Part shown: positions 27,701-38,291 of the stretch, piece after piece | Numbering within the stretch: the first letter of the stretch is position 1 | How the letters are laid out: the number at the start of each line of letters is the position of its first letter | Assembly: GCA_022241605.1 (NCBI GenBank) | Contig: JAKOMQ010000008.1 | Coordinates: 1-64,000 of the forward strand | Direction of reading: 5' to 3' | Length of the DNA stretch: 64,000 nt | Source: Aquimonas sp. | GTDB lineage: Bacteria > Pseudomonadota > Gammaproteobacteria > Xanthomonadales > Xanthomonadaceae | The notes under the pieces: model-generated | The model's input: the letters and a program-made list of their open reading frames with translations, nothing else | What the model was told of the DNA's origin: nothing | Database searches by the model: none | Position numbers and translations under genes: made by a program

Positions 27701-29728
27701 CTGTGGAACGGCCTGCCCTGCCTCGGTTCGGCCTGCAACGTACGCAGCGGCACTCCGATTGATCTTGCGGCAGGCGCCTCGCGCGCCGGCATCGACCTCG
27801 TGCTTGCAAGCCCGGCCTCGATTTCGGGCAGGGTGAGCCGTCTGCCCTCTTCGGATCCCCTGTCAGGCGTCAGGGTCGAGCTGCTGGCGCCCACTGGGGC
27901 GATCGCGCTCGCCGTCAACACGGACATCAACGGTGACTACAGCTTCTCTGGTCTACCGGCGGGGAACTATCGCCTGGTCACCCGCAACACCCCGGGTCTG
28001 ATCGACGTGGCTTGGCCCGCGGCGCCCTGCCCTGCAGCCTGCAGCGGGCTGAACGGAAGCGCCATCAGCGTCACCGCTGGGGCTGCGACGACCGGCCGCA
28101 ATTTCGCACTGGATCCGGGCGGGTCGATGAGCGGCTCGGTGCGCTCTGCCGCGCCGGTCGCGCCGCTGGCGGGGGTTGCACTGCAGGTCTACAACTCGGG
28201 CGGCGTGCCGGTGGCACAGGTGCTGAGCAACGCATCGGGCAACTACGAGGTACCGGCGCTGCCCACCGGCAACTTCGTGATCCGGACCCAGCAGAGCCTT
28301 GGATTCAGCGACGTGCTGTTCAACAACCTGCCGTGCGTGGGCTATTGCGATCTGCTGAGCGGCACGCCGGTGCCAGTCTTGAGTGGCTCCGGGACGGGGC
28401 TTATCGACTTCACCCTCTCGGGCGGGCTCTCGGTCAGCGGTCGTGTGCGCGATGCGACCACCTCCGCGGGAATTGCACTGGCGCGCGTGACGGCATTCGA
28501 CATTGGCGGATTCGTCGCGGCCAGCGCTCAAGCGGATGCCTCCGGCAACTACACGATCTCCGGACTGCGTCCGGGCACCTACCGACTCCGCACGACCAAT
28601 CTCTCGGGTTACGTCAACCAGATCTGGAACGGGACCAGCTGCTCGCCCACGCCCTGTCTGATCGCAGGCGGCACACCGCTTGCGCTGGCGACGAATGTCA
28701 GCGGCATCGATTTCGGTCTGAGCCGCGGCGCCAGCATTTCCGGGACCGCCACCGACACCTTCAACAACCCGCTGCCGACCGGCACCGCGATCCTCTTTGA
28801 TTCCACCGGAGCCGAGATCACCTCGACACCGGTCACCAACGGCATCTGGGAGTTCTCAGGCTTGGCCAACGGCACCTACTTCGTGCTGATCCGCAACGCA
28901 TCGGGTCTGATCGACCAGCTCTACGACAACGTTCCCTGCCCGGCCGGCGCCTGCAACATCCCGGCGAGCGGGACGCCGATTGTCCTGGCAGCCACGGCGG
29001 CGGCCAAGGGAACGGCCAGCGGCGGTGCGGCCGATATCGACCTGCAGCTGCCGCCCGGGCAGACAATTTCCGGCACGGTGCGCGACGCGTTCAACAACGC
29101 CCCCTTGCCCGAGGTGATCGTCTATTTCTTCAACTCGGCGGGCGTGGAGGTGGGCCAGGCCACCACCAATGCACTCGGCCAGTACGTCAGCGAAGGCGGG
29201 CTGGCCCCGGGCAGCTACCGCGCCGCCACCACCAACGGCCAGCGCCGGGGCGCCGGCGATGGCTTCGTCAACCGCCTATACAGCGGGGTGGACTGCTTGC
29301 TGGACTGCGACTTTATGGCGGGAACCGCGATCAACGTCGCGGGCGCTCCGGTATTGGGCATCGACTTCAGTCTGAGCCGGGCAGGCCCCGGCATGACGGG
29401 CACCGTGCGTGACCAGATGGGCAACCCGCTGGCGCTGATCACGATCCGGGTGTTCGATGCCGCTGGCCTCCTCGCTGGCGTTGCGCAAACCAACTCCGTG
29501 GGTGCATACAGGCTCGACGGCCTCCCGCAGGGCAGCTACTTCGCCCGCACAGCCAATGACTTCGGCTTTGAGGATCGCCTGTTCGGCGGCGGCGCCTGCG
29601 GGGCGAGCTGCAATCCCTTGTCCGGTCTACCGATCGCGGTCACCAGCACCAGCCAGACCCAGAACGTGGACTTCACGCTCGGCCTTCCGGCTGCGCTGTT
29701 CTCCAACGGGTTCGAACAGGCCCCCTGA
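24782..29728 (+). CDS. Giant secreted protein of about 14 carboxypeptidase-regulatory-like repeats with FSNGFE tail
   Basis: 1648 residues. A signal peptide ends near ASAGA, then a helical region (about residues 25-120). From about residue 125 to 1635 run about 14 units of roughly 100 residues, each starting like GTVRDAFNNAPLPEVIVYF, with a middle such as TNALGQYVSEGGLAPGSYR, as in carboxypeptidase-regulatory-like (Cna-B/SdrD-like) beta-sandwiches. Most units then hold an insertion with a Cys pair: LPCEPFC, LPCLGSAC, LPCVGYC, VPCPAGAC, VDCLLDC, GACGASC, followed by GTPI-type strands. The Cys pairs suggest a disulfide per repeat, so an extracellular rod or adhesin-like fibre is plausible. The end, AALFSNGFEQAP, matches the tail of three other secreted proteins in the window. 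No membrane anchor is present. No neighbouring gene reveals a partner. Confidence 0.8.
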   Translation: MHSSARGFGLLFLFACAAVASAGAERDRVFEQRAELLIQSAAQQIGAERVELGSAPHELREVTAKATQEVGQLLGQISELEFRVEQGELKLQPAIRDRLRLARIALESEPFHVPMTKALAKTLTGLSGSVVRASDSTPLQGVSVQAIDFTWGAPPTGSGIVASTSTDASGAYQLTLPPGTYLLRARSFGSVSPLGAAGYRPLAWPDLPCDDSLSCDSTVGTPIVIAAVSPVTGINFALQPAGGISGTIRRASDASPLQNVDVQVLSESGFTSGFAQTDASGAFQFLGLAPGRYRVFTRSASADIPGLMNALFGNRSCARLVTGATDCQFLPPDWVTVSAGAIVSGRDISLEANPGSIAGVVQDDLGAPLEGASVQLYSDDRYTFFGTVSGPGGTFSFDQLRPGTYRIFGSRRVDNANTHAAAFWPDVACAGGCSAADGDAVVVSAGASVTLPQPLALNRGSTIQGQIRDPATLAPIAGIEVFATGDLTGGGASTDASGNFTIRGLPAGTYYVYVSAGSTFTSLNYVTTYNGGATCARFFCGQLGTPVTLEASGPGAIATVNIEPAVGGQVSGVITDALTGRPVQRNRARLEVFDPATGVTVKQPFQADCTPPTELSPSTCSYTGRGFAPGAYRGVFATSSASGWIDTAFGGTPCPRGGCDLAPLPPLFITAGATLTGINGTLARGQLIRGRVTDASAADGALDCAAWSPVSDNNCSSVAFNTTLDNYAAFGQLDRAGNYATRTGFVPGTTLYGSTFLLRNNATFGGGYVDQAYNGLACPYGSCGITTGSGITVGATGTSGIDFALQPGASLTGIITRSTGGLPIPGVEVRAFNSAGRLAGVGRSSARGTWRIAGLSPGNYFVSTSNNQGFLNEVYNDLPCEPFCNPVGGSPIAVAGAGVIGGIDFALNAAASITGQVRLGVAPQSNVRVELYGAVGNLVRTTTSNASGAYGFAGLAAGRFYVRTRDDAGRADALWNGLPCLGSACNVRSGTPIDLAAGASRAGIDLVLASPASISGRVSRLPSSDPLSGVRVELLAPTGAIALAVNTDINGDYSFSGLPAGNYRLVTRNTPGLIDVAWPAAPCPAACSGLNGSAISVTAGAATTGRNFALDPGGSMSGSVRSAAPVAPLAGVALQVYNSGGVPVAQVLSNASGNYEVPALPTGNFVIRTQQSLGFSDVLFNNLPCVGYCDLLSGTPVPVLSGSGTGLIDFTLSGGLSVSGRVRDATTSAGIALARVTAFDIGGFVAASAQADASGNYTISGLRPGTYRLRTTNLSGYVNQIWNGTSCSPTPCLIAGGTPLALATNVSGIDFGLSRGASISGTATDTFNNPLPTGTAILFDSTGAEITSTPVTNGIWEFSGLANGTYFVLIRNASGLIDQLYDNVPCPAGACNIPASGTPIVLAATAAAKGTASGGAADIDLQLPPGQTISGTVRDAFNNAPLPEVIVYFFNSAGVEVGQATTNALGQYVSEGGLAPGSYRAATTNGQRRGAGDGFVNRLYSGVDCLLDCDFMAGTAINVAGAPVLGIDFSLSRAGPGMTGTVRDQMGNPLALITIRVFDAAGLLAGVAQTNSVGAYRLDGLPQGSYFARTANDFGFEDRLFGGGACGASCNPLSGLPIAVTSTSQTQNVDFTLGLPAALFSNGFEQAP

Positions 29729-29745
29729 GGCGCTGGTCTTGTATC

Positions 29746-29783
29746 GGCTGCCCGCCCGGCCCTCCGTGGTCGGGCGGGCAGCC
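29746..29783 (+). terminator. Hairpin after the giant repeat-protein gene
   Basis: A 13-bp perfect stem (GGCTGCCCGCCCG with CGGGCGGGCAGCC, 29746-29758 and 29771-29783, 12-base loop) starts 18 bases after the stop. There is no T-run, so it may act as a Rho-assisted or stabilising hairpin. Confidence 0.5.
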
Positions 29784-29956
29784 GCCTGCCGGTCGTTGGG
29801 GATCCTTCCCGCCTGTTGCGCCCCGCGCACGCGGAAGAGCGCTTACGTCAACGTCAGGCGCCGCGGCTGTAAGGGGCAGGCCGAGGCCGTCTGCGCTTAC
29901 AATTGCGCCACGCGCGCCTTGCGCCGCACCTTTTTCCGCCCTCTGCAGGACATCCC

Positions 29957-31489
<1,533 letters not shown>

Positions 31490-31500
31490 GCACAGTTCCA

Positions 31501-31531
31501 CGCTGGCGGGGCTAGACCCCGTCAGCGTTTT
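31501..31531 (+). terminator. Rho-independent terminator after the ALDH7 gene
   Basis: An 11-bp stem with one G-T pair (31501-31511 with 31517-31527) is followed by TTTT, twelve bases after the stop. Confidence 0.8.
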
Positions 31532-31658
31532 GCCCTGCGGCATTCGGTTGTCCGTGGGACAAGTGGTTCCCTCTCGTCTCCTTGCGCGCGCTTTCCTTAA
31601 CGACCCGCGACTCCGCCCCCGGTCACCTTCAGCCAATCTGCGCAGTACAAGGCTACCC

Positions 31659-32705
31659 ATGTACACCTTCGCCCGCCCTTTTCTGATGCTGATGGACGCA
31701 GAGCGCGCGCACGACCTCGCGCTCTCGGGTCTGTCGGCGATGTATCGGCTCGGGCTGAATCCGCTGATCGCTCAACGCAGCAAGCCGCTTCCCGTCAAAC
31801 TTTGGGATCTGGAGTTTCCGAATCCGGTAGGACTGGCGGCGGGCCTCGACAAGAACGGCGAGCACATCGATGCGCTGGGCGCACTCGGCTTCGGGCATCT
31901 GGAGATCGGCACCACCACGCCGCGCCCGCAGGCCGGCAACCCGAAACCGCGGATGTTCCGCTTGACCCGCCACGGCGCGGTGATCAACCGCATGGGCTTC
32001 AACAACCAAGGCGTCAACGCACTGCTCGCCAACGTCGAGCGAAGCCGCTATCGAGGTGTGCTCGGAATCAACATCAGCAAAAACAAAGACACCCCGAATG
32101 AGCGCGCTTTCGAGGATTACCTCTATTGCCTGGAGCGGGTGTTCCCGGTCGCGAGTTATGTAACGGTCAACATCTCTTCGCCGAATACGGCCGGCCTGCG
32201 CGATCTGCAGAGCGCGGACGAATTGCATCGCCTGCTGGGGCAACTGCGTGACGCGCAGGAGCGGCTGGCTGCCAAGCATCGACGACGGACACCGATCGTG
32301 GTCAAGGTGGCGCCAGACCTGTCCGACCAGCAGATCGAACGGATGGGCCTGGTGCTGGCTGCGGCACGGGTCGATGGCGTAATCGCCACCAACACCACCG
32401 TCGATCGACTGCCGGTACAGGGCCATCCACACGCGGAGGAAGCCGGCGGTTTGTCGGGCAAGCCGCTCTACGGCCGCAGCACCCGCGTCTTGCGCCATTT
32501 GCGCTCGCACCTTCCGGATTCGATTCCGATTATCGGCGTGGGAGGGGTCCACAGCGGTGCCGATGCGGTCGGCAAGATTACCGCCGGCGCCGCGCTGGTG
32601 CAGATCTATACGGGCTTCATCTATCGCGGGCCGATCCTGATCCGCCAGTGCGTCGAAGCCATCCGCCGTCGCCGCGAACAGCCGGTGCGCGGCATGTCGC
32701 GATGA
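31659..32705 (+). CDS. pyrD: Dihydroorotate dehydrogenase (quinone), class 2
   Basis: 348 residues from the ATG at 31659; the long open frame upstream is not coding. It oxidises dihydroorotate to orotate using FMN and membrane quinones. Motifs: the N-terminal membrane-associating helix ([18 protein letters not shown]), [74 protein letters not shown] and [19 protein letters not shown]. The class 2 catalytic Ser is in the NISSPN segment. It is followed 22 bases later by murB. Confidence 0.96.
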   Translation: MYTFARPFLMLMDAERAHDLALSGLSAMYRLGLNPLIAQRSKPLPVKLWDLEFPNPVGLAAGLDKNGEHIDALGALGFGHLEIGTTTPRPQAGNPKPRMFRLTRHGAVINRMGFNNQGVNALLANVERSRYRGVLGINISKNKDTPNERAFEDYLYCLERVFPVASYVTVNISSPNTAGLRDLQSADELHRLLGQLRDAQERLAAKHRRRTPIVVKVAPDLSDQQIERMGLVLAAARVDGVIATNTTVDRLPVQGHPHAEEAGGLSGKPLYGRSTRVLRHLRSHLPDSIPIIGVGGVHSGADAVGKITAGAALVQIYTGFIYRGPILIRQCVEAIRRRREQPVRGMSR

Positions 32706-32727
32706 GCGAACGCTGGCGGGTGCGCGT

Positions 32728-33777
32728 ATGGGGCTGAGCTCGCCCTGGCTGGAACATGCGGACCTGAGCACCCTCAACAGTTTCGGTGTGCCCGCCCGTG
32801 CCCGATGGTTCGCCCGCTGCCGCGACACCTCAGAGCTGCAGCGCGCCCTGCAGCACTGCCCTGCCCCGCCGCTGGTGCTCGGCGGCGGCAGCAACCTGCT
32901 GTTCGCTGCGGACCCCGACACGCCAGTCCTTCAGCCCGACCTCCGGGGCATCCGTCTTGATGCACTCGATCCGCATCGGGTGCAGGTCAGCGTGGCTGCA
33001 GGAGAGCCCTGGGACGCGCTCGTCCGGCGCTGCTGCGATTGGCAGCTCTGGGGGATCGAAAACCTCGCCTTGATCCCAGGCACCGCCGGGGCGGCCCCGG
33101 TCCAGAACATCGGCGCCTATGGCGTGGAGTTGGCCGAACACCTGCGCTGGGTCGAAGCGGTGGAGTTGCGCGGCGGTGCCAGCCATCGCCTGCCGGCTGC
33201 CGCGTTGGGCTTCGGCTATCGCGACAGTCGCTTCAAGCGCGAACCCGGGGAATGGCTGATCACCCGAATCGGCCTGGAGCTGCGCAGGGACGGCGGGCCG
33301 CGCCTCGGCTATGCGGGGCTGGAGGATGCTCTGCTCGCCTTGGGCGCCGACCCGCGCCGTCCGACGGCAGGCCAGGTCGCAGAGGCAATCCGCAGCGTGC
33401 GCAGACGCAAACTCCCGGACCCGGCACAGATCGGCAATGCCGGCAGTTTTTTCAAGAATCCGGAGGTCACCTCCGAGCGGGCCGCCGCCTTGCGTAACGC
33501 ATGGCCCTCCCTGCCCGTGTTCCCTGGCAAGGCCGCGGGGTTCTCAAAGCTGTCTGCCGCCTGGTTGATCGAGGCGGCCGGCCTGAAGGGCCTGCGCCGG
33601 GGCGATGCCGGCGTATCCGGCCAACATGCGCTTGTGCTGGTCAATCACGGTGCGGCCAAGGGTGCCGAGCTGCTGGCGCTCGCGCGTGAAGTGGCAACGG
33701 CGGTGCAGGTTCGATTCGGTATCGCGCTGGAGCCTGAGCCGGTGATCATTGGCGCTCTTTTTCGCGAGGCCTCATGA
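32728..33777 (+). CDS. murB: UDP-N-acetylmuramate dehydrogenase
   Basis: 349 residues; MurB reduces UDP-GlcNAc-enolpyruvate to UDP-MurNAc with FAD and NADPH for peptidoglycan. Conserved pieces are LSTLNSFGVPARA, LVLGGGSNLLF, GIENLALIPGTAGAAPVQNIGAYG, YRDSRFK, GNAGSFFKNP with the catalytic Ser, and AAGLKGLRRGDAGVSGQHALVLVNHG. The length and the long middle domain place it in type I (E. coli-like). It overlaps the following transporter gene as ATGA. Confidence 0.95.
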   Translation: MGLSSPWLEHADLSTLNSFGVPARARWFARCRDTSELQRALQHCPAPPLVLGGGSNLLFAADPDTPVLQPDLRGIRLDALDPHRVQVSVAAGEPWDALVRRCCDWQLWGIENLALIPGTAGAAPVQNIGAYGVELAEHLRWVEAVELRGGASHRLPAAALGFGYRDSRFKREPGEWLITRIGLELRRDGGPRLGYAGLEDALLALGADPRRPTAGQVAEAIRSVRRRKLPDPAQIGNAGSFFKNPEVTSERAAALRNAWPSLPVFPGKAAGFSKLSAAWLIEAAGLKGLRRGDAGVSGQHALVLVNHGAAKGAELLALAREVATAVQVRFGIALEPEPVIIGALFREAS

Positions 33778-34691
33778 GCGAGGAAGCCGGCCGCACCGTC
33801 TGGCGCGCCGTCGCGCTGATGATGGCCAGCGCACTCATGTTCGGCTGCATGGCGGTGGTCATCCGGCTGGCCTCCGAGCAGCTGCACCCCTTCGAGATCG
33901 CGTTCTTCCGGAACCTGTTCGGGCTCCTGTTCGCGCTGCCGCTGCTGCTGCGCCATGGCCCTGGATTGCTGCGGACCTCCAAGCTGCCGCTCTACCTGTT
34001 CCGCTCGTTGATCGGCATCGTCTCGATGCTGTGCGGTTTCTGGGCGATCGTGAACCTGCCGCTGGCGCAGGCCGTCTCGCTTTCGCACGCCACCCCGCTG
34101 TTTGTGACCATCGGCGCCGTGCTGGTGCTGGGCGAAGTGGTTCGCGCGCGGCGCTGGACGGCGGTGGCGCTGGGCTTTTTCGGCGTGCTGCTGATCGTCC
34201 GTCCGGGCGGTGAGTTCAGCCCGGGAGTGCTTGTGGCTCTGCTGGCCGCGGCGCTGAGTGCCGCGGTCGCGATCAGCATCAAGTTCCTGTCGCGCACCGA
34301 GAAGCCCGACGCAATCGTGCTCTACACCACACTGCTGTGGGTGCCGCTGTCGCTGTTGCCTGCGCTGTGGGTGTGGGAAAACCCGCAGGGCATCATTTGG
34401 CTGTGGATCGTGCTGGCTGGCTTGTTCGGTACGCTGGGGCACATGTGCTGGGCGCGGGCGCTGCGGCTCGGCGATGCCTCGATGCTGACCCCGATCAGTT
34501 TCCTGCAGGTACCGCTGGTGGCGGCTGCGGGCTACCTGCTCTTCGAGGAAGGCCTGGACCTTTGGATCGCCGCCGGCGCGGCCGTGATCTTCGGTGCGAA
34601 TGCCTACATCGCGCAGCGTGAGGCCGTGCTGGCGCGTCGCGCGGTCACTGACCCCGAGATCGCCGGCGAGCCGCCCGCGGCGTCGCGCTGA
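33774..34691 (+). CDS. DMT-superfamily (EamA) transporter
   Basis: 305 residues with about ten hydrophobic segments in two EamA halves. The first half includes MMASALMFGCMAVVIRLAS, EIAFFRNLFGLLFALPLLL and VSLSHATPLFVTIGAVLVLGE. The second includes VLVALLAAALSAAVAISIKFLSRTE, LGHMCWARALRLGDASMLTPISFLQVPLVA and GAAVIFGANAYIA. Such inner-membrane proteins export small metabolites or amino acids, but the substrate cannot be read from sequence. Its ATG overlaps the murB stop (ATGA), so it is translationally coupled to pyrD-murB. Confidence 0.88.
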   Translation: MSEEAGRTVWRAVALMMASALMFGCMAVVIRLASEQLHPFEIAFFRNLFGLLFALPLLLRHGPGLLRTSKLPLYLFRSLIGIVSMLCGFWAIVNLPLAQAVSLSHATPLFVTIGAVLVLGEVVRARRWTAVALGFFGVLLIVRPGGEFSPGVLVALLAAALSAAVAISIKFLSRTEKPDAIVLYTTLLWVPLSLLPALWVWENPQGIIWLWIVLAGLFGTLGHMCWARALRLGDASMLTPISFLQVPLVAAAGYLLFEEGLDLWIAAGAAVIFGANAYIAQREAVLARRAVTDPEIAGEPPAASR

Positions 34692-34736
34692 AGCGAGCCA
34701 AGCGGCGGGTGGACGACGCTACCCCGAGTTTGTTCG

Positions 34737-35579
34737 TCAGGGAGCCGGAGCGAACAGGAACAGAGCGATCAGCGCCCCTGCCACCGCCGTGGCGGCGAGG
34801 ATCAACCAGGCGTAATTGAAACCGGGTGATCCGGCGGCTTCCTGGCCGGCAGCGGCCGTGGCCGCGCGCGCCGCGGCCGACAGCGTTTTTCCATCCAGAC
34901 CGACCTGGGTAATGCCGCGGCTGGGCTTGACCGGGGTGTGTGGATCCTCGCGGCGACCGACGCGCAGACCTGGCGCTTCCAACACGAAACGCCCGCCGCC
35001 CACGCGAAGCTGGTCACCCGGCAGCAGCTGGGCGGCGGCCACGGTGTGTCCGTTGACTTCGAACTGGGCCCCCTGCTCGCCCAACACCAGGCAGCGATCC
35101 CCCTGCCAGTGCAATCGCGCGTGCATGGGCAGCACGCCGTCCTCATCCACCACGATGTCGCTGCGCGCGCTGCGGCCCAGCGACAGACTGGGGCCGAAGC
35201 CGAAGCTGCGGCCGAAGGCCGCGCCTGCGACCGAACGCAGCACGATGCGCGGGCCACCGTTGCGGGCGGGTGTCGAGGTGTCATTGGCCGAGGCAACCGC
35301 CCCCACCAGGTGCAGTCGCACTCTGTTCAACATGACGGTATCGCCGGCGCGAAGCAGCGCGAGCTTGCGGACTGGCCTCGCGTTCACGTAGGCGAGCGCG
35401 CCCGGGGCGAGGCGCAGCAGGAAAAGTTTGCGCTCGGGCTGCAGCTCGATGCGGACATGGCCGGGCTTGAGACCAGCCTCGGGAAGGCAGATGGTGTCCT
35501 GCGCGTCGGCGCCAATGCTGAGGCTGCCGCGTCCGAGCTCGACGCCGGGGTGCTCGCCGTTGGGAAATGTGAAACGCAT
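34737..35579 (-). CDS. FHA-domain protein with C-terminal membrane anchor
   Basis: 280 residues from the ATG at 35579 (MRFTFPNGEHPGVELGRG). Two forkhead-associated-like domains are visible. The first is about residues 1-95 (LSIGADAQDTICLPEAGLKPGHVRIEL, LAYVNARPVRKLALLRAGDTV). The second, about 110-205, has the clearer core: LGRSARSDIVVDEDGVLPMHARLHW, QFEVNGHTVAAAQLLPGDQLRVG. FHA domains bind phosphothreonine peptides. A linker with a TPVKP segment precedes a single membrane helix near the C-terminus (AWLILAATAVAGALIALFLF), so the FHA part is cytosolic. No kinase gene is adjacent. It is divergent from the PHA-system gene. Confidence 0.8.
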   Translation of the reverse strand: MRFTFPNGEHPGVELGRGSLSIGADAQDTICLPEAGLKPGHVRIELQPERKLFLLRLAPGALAYVNARPVRKLALLRAGDTVMLNRVRLHLVGAVASANDTSTPARNGGPRIVLRSVAGAAFGRSFGFGPSLSLGRSARSDIVVDEDGVLPMHARLHWQGDRCLVLGEQGAQFEVNGHTVAAAQLLPGDQLRVGGGRFVLEAPGLRVGRREDPHTPVKPSRGITQVGLDGKTLSAAARAATAAAGQEAAGSPGFNYAWLILAATAVAGALIALFLFAPAP

Positions 35580-35707
35580 GGGGCATGCTAACCCGTTGTT
35601 CGGCGGCCATCTAGCAGCGGATGGTGGCAAGCTGCGGGGCGCTGGGGGCTTTCGTGCCAACGGGATGCTGCTAGCCTGTGGGGCCCGTCGCACCGGACCC
35701 GCACGCG

Positions 35708-35992
35708 ATGCCAAGCATCCAGATCAGTCGCACGCACGCCAAGAACATGAAGGAGGCCCGCGTCGCCATTGAGCACGTGGCAGAAAAACTGGCCGAAAAG
35801 TTCTCGGTCGACTACGGATGGGAGGGCAACACCCTGCATTTCGAGCGTCTCGGGGTGCATGGAAACATCGCCCTTGGCCGCGGCCGGGTGGATATCGCGG
35901 TGCAGCTCGGGTTCCTGCTGTCGGCCCTGCGCGGACCCATCGAGGCGGAGATTCACCGCTACATCGATCGTGAGCTCGGGCCCGAGGCATAG
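35708..35992 (+). CDS. Polyhydroxyalkanoic acid system family protein
   Basis: 94 residues from the ATG at 35708 (MPSIQISRTHAKNMKEARV). The pattern HVAEKLAEKFSVDYGWEGNTLHF, then GVHGNIALGRGRVDIAVQLGFLLS and a C-terminal IEAEIHRYIDREL, fits the small PHA granule-region family (TIGR02610-type). Members are found near PHA synthesis genes, but none is adjacent here, so a role in PHA storage is only suggested. Cytosolic, single domain, no membrane segment. Confidence 0.75.
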   Translation: MPSIQISRTHAKNMKEARVAIEHVAEKLAEKFSVDYGWEGNTLHFERLGVHGNIALGRGRVDIAVQLGFLLSALRGPIEAEIHRYIDRELGPEA

Positions 35993-36230
35993 CTGAGCGG
36001 GCTGCCGGCGCCATGCGCCATCGCTACAGCCCCGTTCGCACGTCCCCACGCCGAAACATGGGAAAGCGTCAGGCGTCGCGGCATCGGCCCGGTCGCGCAC
36101 TCGCGGCGCCGCCTGCCACGCCCGCCCGACGGCAATAGGCGAGCCCATCGGTCGGGTCAAGCGTGTGGCGCGATGGCCAAGCGGGCCTGCCGTGATGTCC
36201 TTCACTGTCCCAAGCCGCCTGCCGGCCCCC

Positions 36231-36827
36231 TCAGCGCGGTGCGCGAATGCGGATGTCGGCGTCGAAGTCGTAGACGATGCGGGTGGTCTCCGGGCGTCGT
36301 TTGCTGCCCGAGACGGAACGCACTTCTCGCGGCAGGCCGCTGTCCTGGCAGATGGCGATCTCGACGTCGGCATCGTTCTTGAAGCCCATGAATCGGCCGG
36401 TCTGGCTGTAGCGGTAGCGGGTGGCAAGGCAGCCCTCCACCGTGTCTTCGCCGATCCGCTCGACGCTGCCAAGGCTTCGCTTGCCCTCTTCCAGCGCCTC
36501 GGCGGTATAGCCCTCCACCTGCTTCGACATGTTCACTGGCGAACGCATCCACTGGCCGCCTACCTGGATCCAGGTGCCTTGCGGCAGCATCACCATCTCG
36601 GTGTCAGGCGCGCGCATGTGGAAGCTTGCGGGGAACTCGATGTCCATCTCGGTGGTGTAGGGGCGACCACGCACCTCGGTGTGGATATGCATGCGGTAGC
36701 TGCCCTTGGCCATGGCTTTCTCCCAGGCTGCGATCACCTCGGCGCGGGCGTCGGCGAGCGCGGTGCCGGGCAGGAAGCTTGCGAAAACCAGCAGGATGCA
36801 GGTGGCCAGGGATGTCTTGGCGTTCAT
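36231..36827 (-). CDS. Periplasmic protein of unknown function
   Basis: 198 residues from the ATG at 36827 (GGAG upstream). The signal peptide ends near ALADA. The mature part is strand-rich: SYRMHIHTEVRGRPYTTEMDIEF, GTWIQVGGQWMRSPV, CLATRYRYSQTGRF, DVEIAICQDSGLPREV. This succession of strands with a middle helix recalls the LolA/LppX half-barrel fold used to carry lipids, but the similarity is only visual. One Cys pair (GCLATR, ICQDSG) could form a disulfide. It is transcribed alone. Confidence 0.6.
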   Translation of the reverse strand: MNAKTSLATCILLVFASFLPGTALADARAEVIAAWEKAMAKGSYRMHIHTEVRGRPYTTEMDIEFPASFHMRAPDTEMVMLPQGTWIQVGGQWMRSPVNMSKQVEGYTAEALEEGKRSLGSVERIGEDTVEGCLATRYRYSQTGRFMGFKNDADVEIAICQDSGLPREVRSVSGSKRRPETTRIVYDFDADIRIRAPR

Positions 36828-37088
36828 GGAGTAGCTCCGGTTGGGTGGCGTCTGGGTCACGACTCTGGTGACCCGACAGAGGATGATCAACGGGGTGCCA
36901 TACCTTATCGACACTACGCAAGAGTACGGAGCGGCGCGCTCGGACAGGACATTCTTCGCTGCAGCGCAGGGTGTTGAATGGTCAGTTGCGGGCTAAAATA
37001 GCGGGCTTGCCGAACGGGCTTGCAGTCTGTCGCCCTTTCGCGAGTTTCCTGCCCGGGCGCCCCCGCCCCTACCCGGAGTCCTTCTCCC

Positions 37089-38192
37089 ATGCTGTTCGAA
37101 ACGCTCTCCAACACTGGCCATGAGCAGGTCGTGTTCTGCCACAACGCCGATGCCGGCCTGAAGGCGATCATCGCCATCCACAACACGGTGCTGGGCCCGG
37201 CTCTGGGCGGAACGCGAATGTGGAATTACGCCAGCGATGAGGAGGCCTTGAACGACGTGCTGCGTCTTTCGCGAGGCATGACCTACAAGGCGGCCGTATC
37301 GGGCCTGAATCTCGGCGGCGGCAAGGCGGTGATCTGGGGCGATCCCAACAAGGACAAATCGGAGGCCCTGTTTCGCGCCTTCGGGCGTTTTGTCAACTCA
37401 CTGAACGGCCGCTACATCACCGCCGAAGACGTCGGCATCGACGTCAACGACATGGAGTATGTGCTCAAGGAAACCGAGTTCGTCACCGGCGTGCATCAGG
37501 TGCACGGCGGCTCGGGCGACCCATCGCCCTTCACTGCTTACGGCACCCTGCAGGGCCTGATGGCAGCGATGAACATCAAACTTGGCCACGAAGAAGTGGG
37601 CAAGCTGAGCTATGCCGTGCAGGGCGTGGGTCACGTGGGGATGGAGTTCGTCAAGCTGCTGCGCGAGCGTGGTGCCAAGGTCTACGTGACCGACATCAAT
37701 CAGAAGGCAGTGGCGCGCGCGGTCGATGAGTTCGGCTGCGAGGCGGTGGGCCTCGACGAGATCTACGATGTGCCGGCGGACGTGTTTTCGCCGACCGCAC
37801 TCGGCGGCACGCTCGGTGAGAAGACCATCGACCGCATCAAGGCCGGCATCATCTGCGGCGCGGCCAACAATCAGCTCGCCACCGACGCGATCGGCGACGA
37901 ACTGCACCGACGCGGCGTGCTCTACGCGCCCGACTATGCGGTCAATGCAGGCGGCCTGATGAACGTCTCGCTGGAGATCGACGGCTACAACCGCGAGCGC
38001 GCCATGCGCATGATGCGGACCATCTACTACAACCTCGGCCGCATCTTCGAGATCAGCGCGCGCGACAACATCCCGACCTACAAGGCCGCCGATCGTATGG
38101 CTGAAGAACGCATTACCGCGATCGGCAAGGTCAAGCTGCCTCACATGGGCAATTCGGCGCCACGTTTCCTGGGACGCATGCGCAACGGCTGA
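37089..38192 (+). CDS. Leucine dehydrogenase (Glu/Leu/Phe/Val dehydrogenase family)
   Basis: 367 residues from the ATG at 37089. It deaminates leucine and other branched-chain amino acids to 2-keto acids using NAD+. The substrate-domain motif GLNLGGGKAVIWGDP has the catalytic Lys at about residue 79, with a second Lys in TYKAAV (67). The Rossmann domain shows VQGVGHVGMEFVKLL and VYVTDINQ. DPSPFTAYGTLQG, IICGAANNQLA and NAGGLMNVSLE are typical of leucine/valine dehydrogenases rather than glutamate dehydrogenase. It lies 100 bases upstream of isovaleryl-CoA dehydrogenase, supporting a role in leucine breakdown. Confidence 0.88.
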   Translation: MLFETLSNTGHEQVVFCHNADAGLKAIIAIHNTVLGPALGGTRMWNYASDEEALNDVLRLSRGMTYKAAVSGLNLGGGKAVIWGDPNKDKSEALFRAFGRFVNSLNGRYITAEDVGIDVNDMEYVLKETEFVTGVHQVHGGSGDPSPFTAYGTLQGLMAAMNIKLGHEEVGKLSYAVQGVGHVGMEFVKLLRERGAKVYVTDINQKAVARAVDEFGCEAVGLDEIYDVPADVFSPTALGGTLGEKTIDRIKAGIICGAANNQLATDAIGDELHRRGVLYAPDYAVNAGGLMNVSLEIDGYNRERAMRMMRTIYYNLGRIFEISARDNIPTYKAADRMAEERITAIGKVKLPHMGNSAPRFLGRMRNG

Positions 38193-38291
38193 AGCCTGCT
38201 GTCGTGACGCGGCGAGCATGCCCCTTCGGTCATGCTCTTGGCGATCCGATCCGTTATCGACGCTGCGATCGCAGCATCCTCTGGAGCCACC

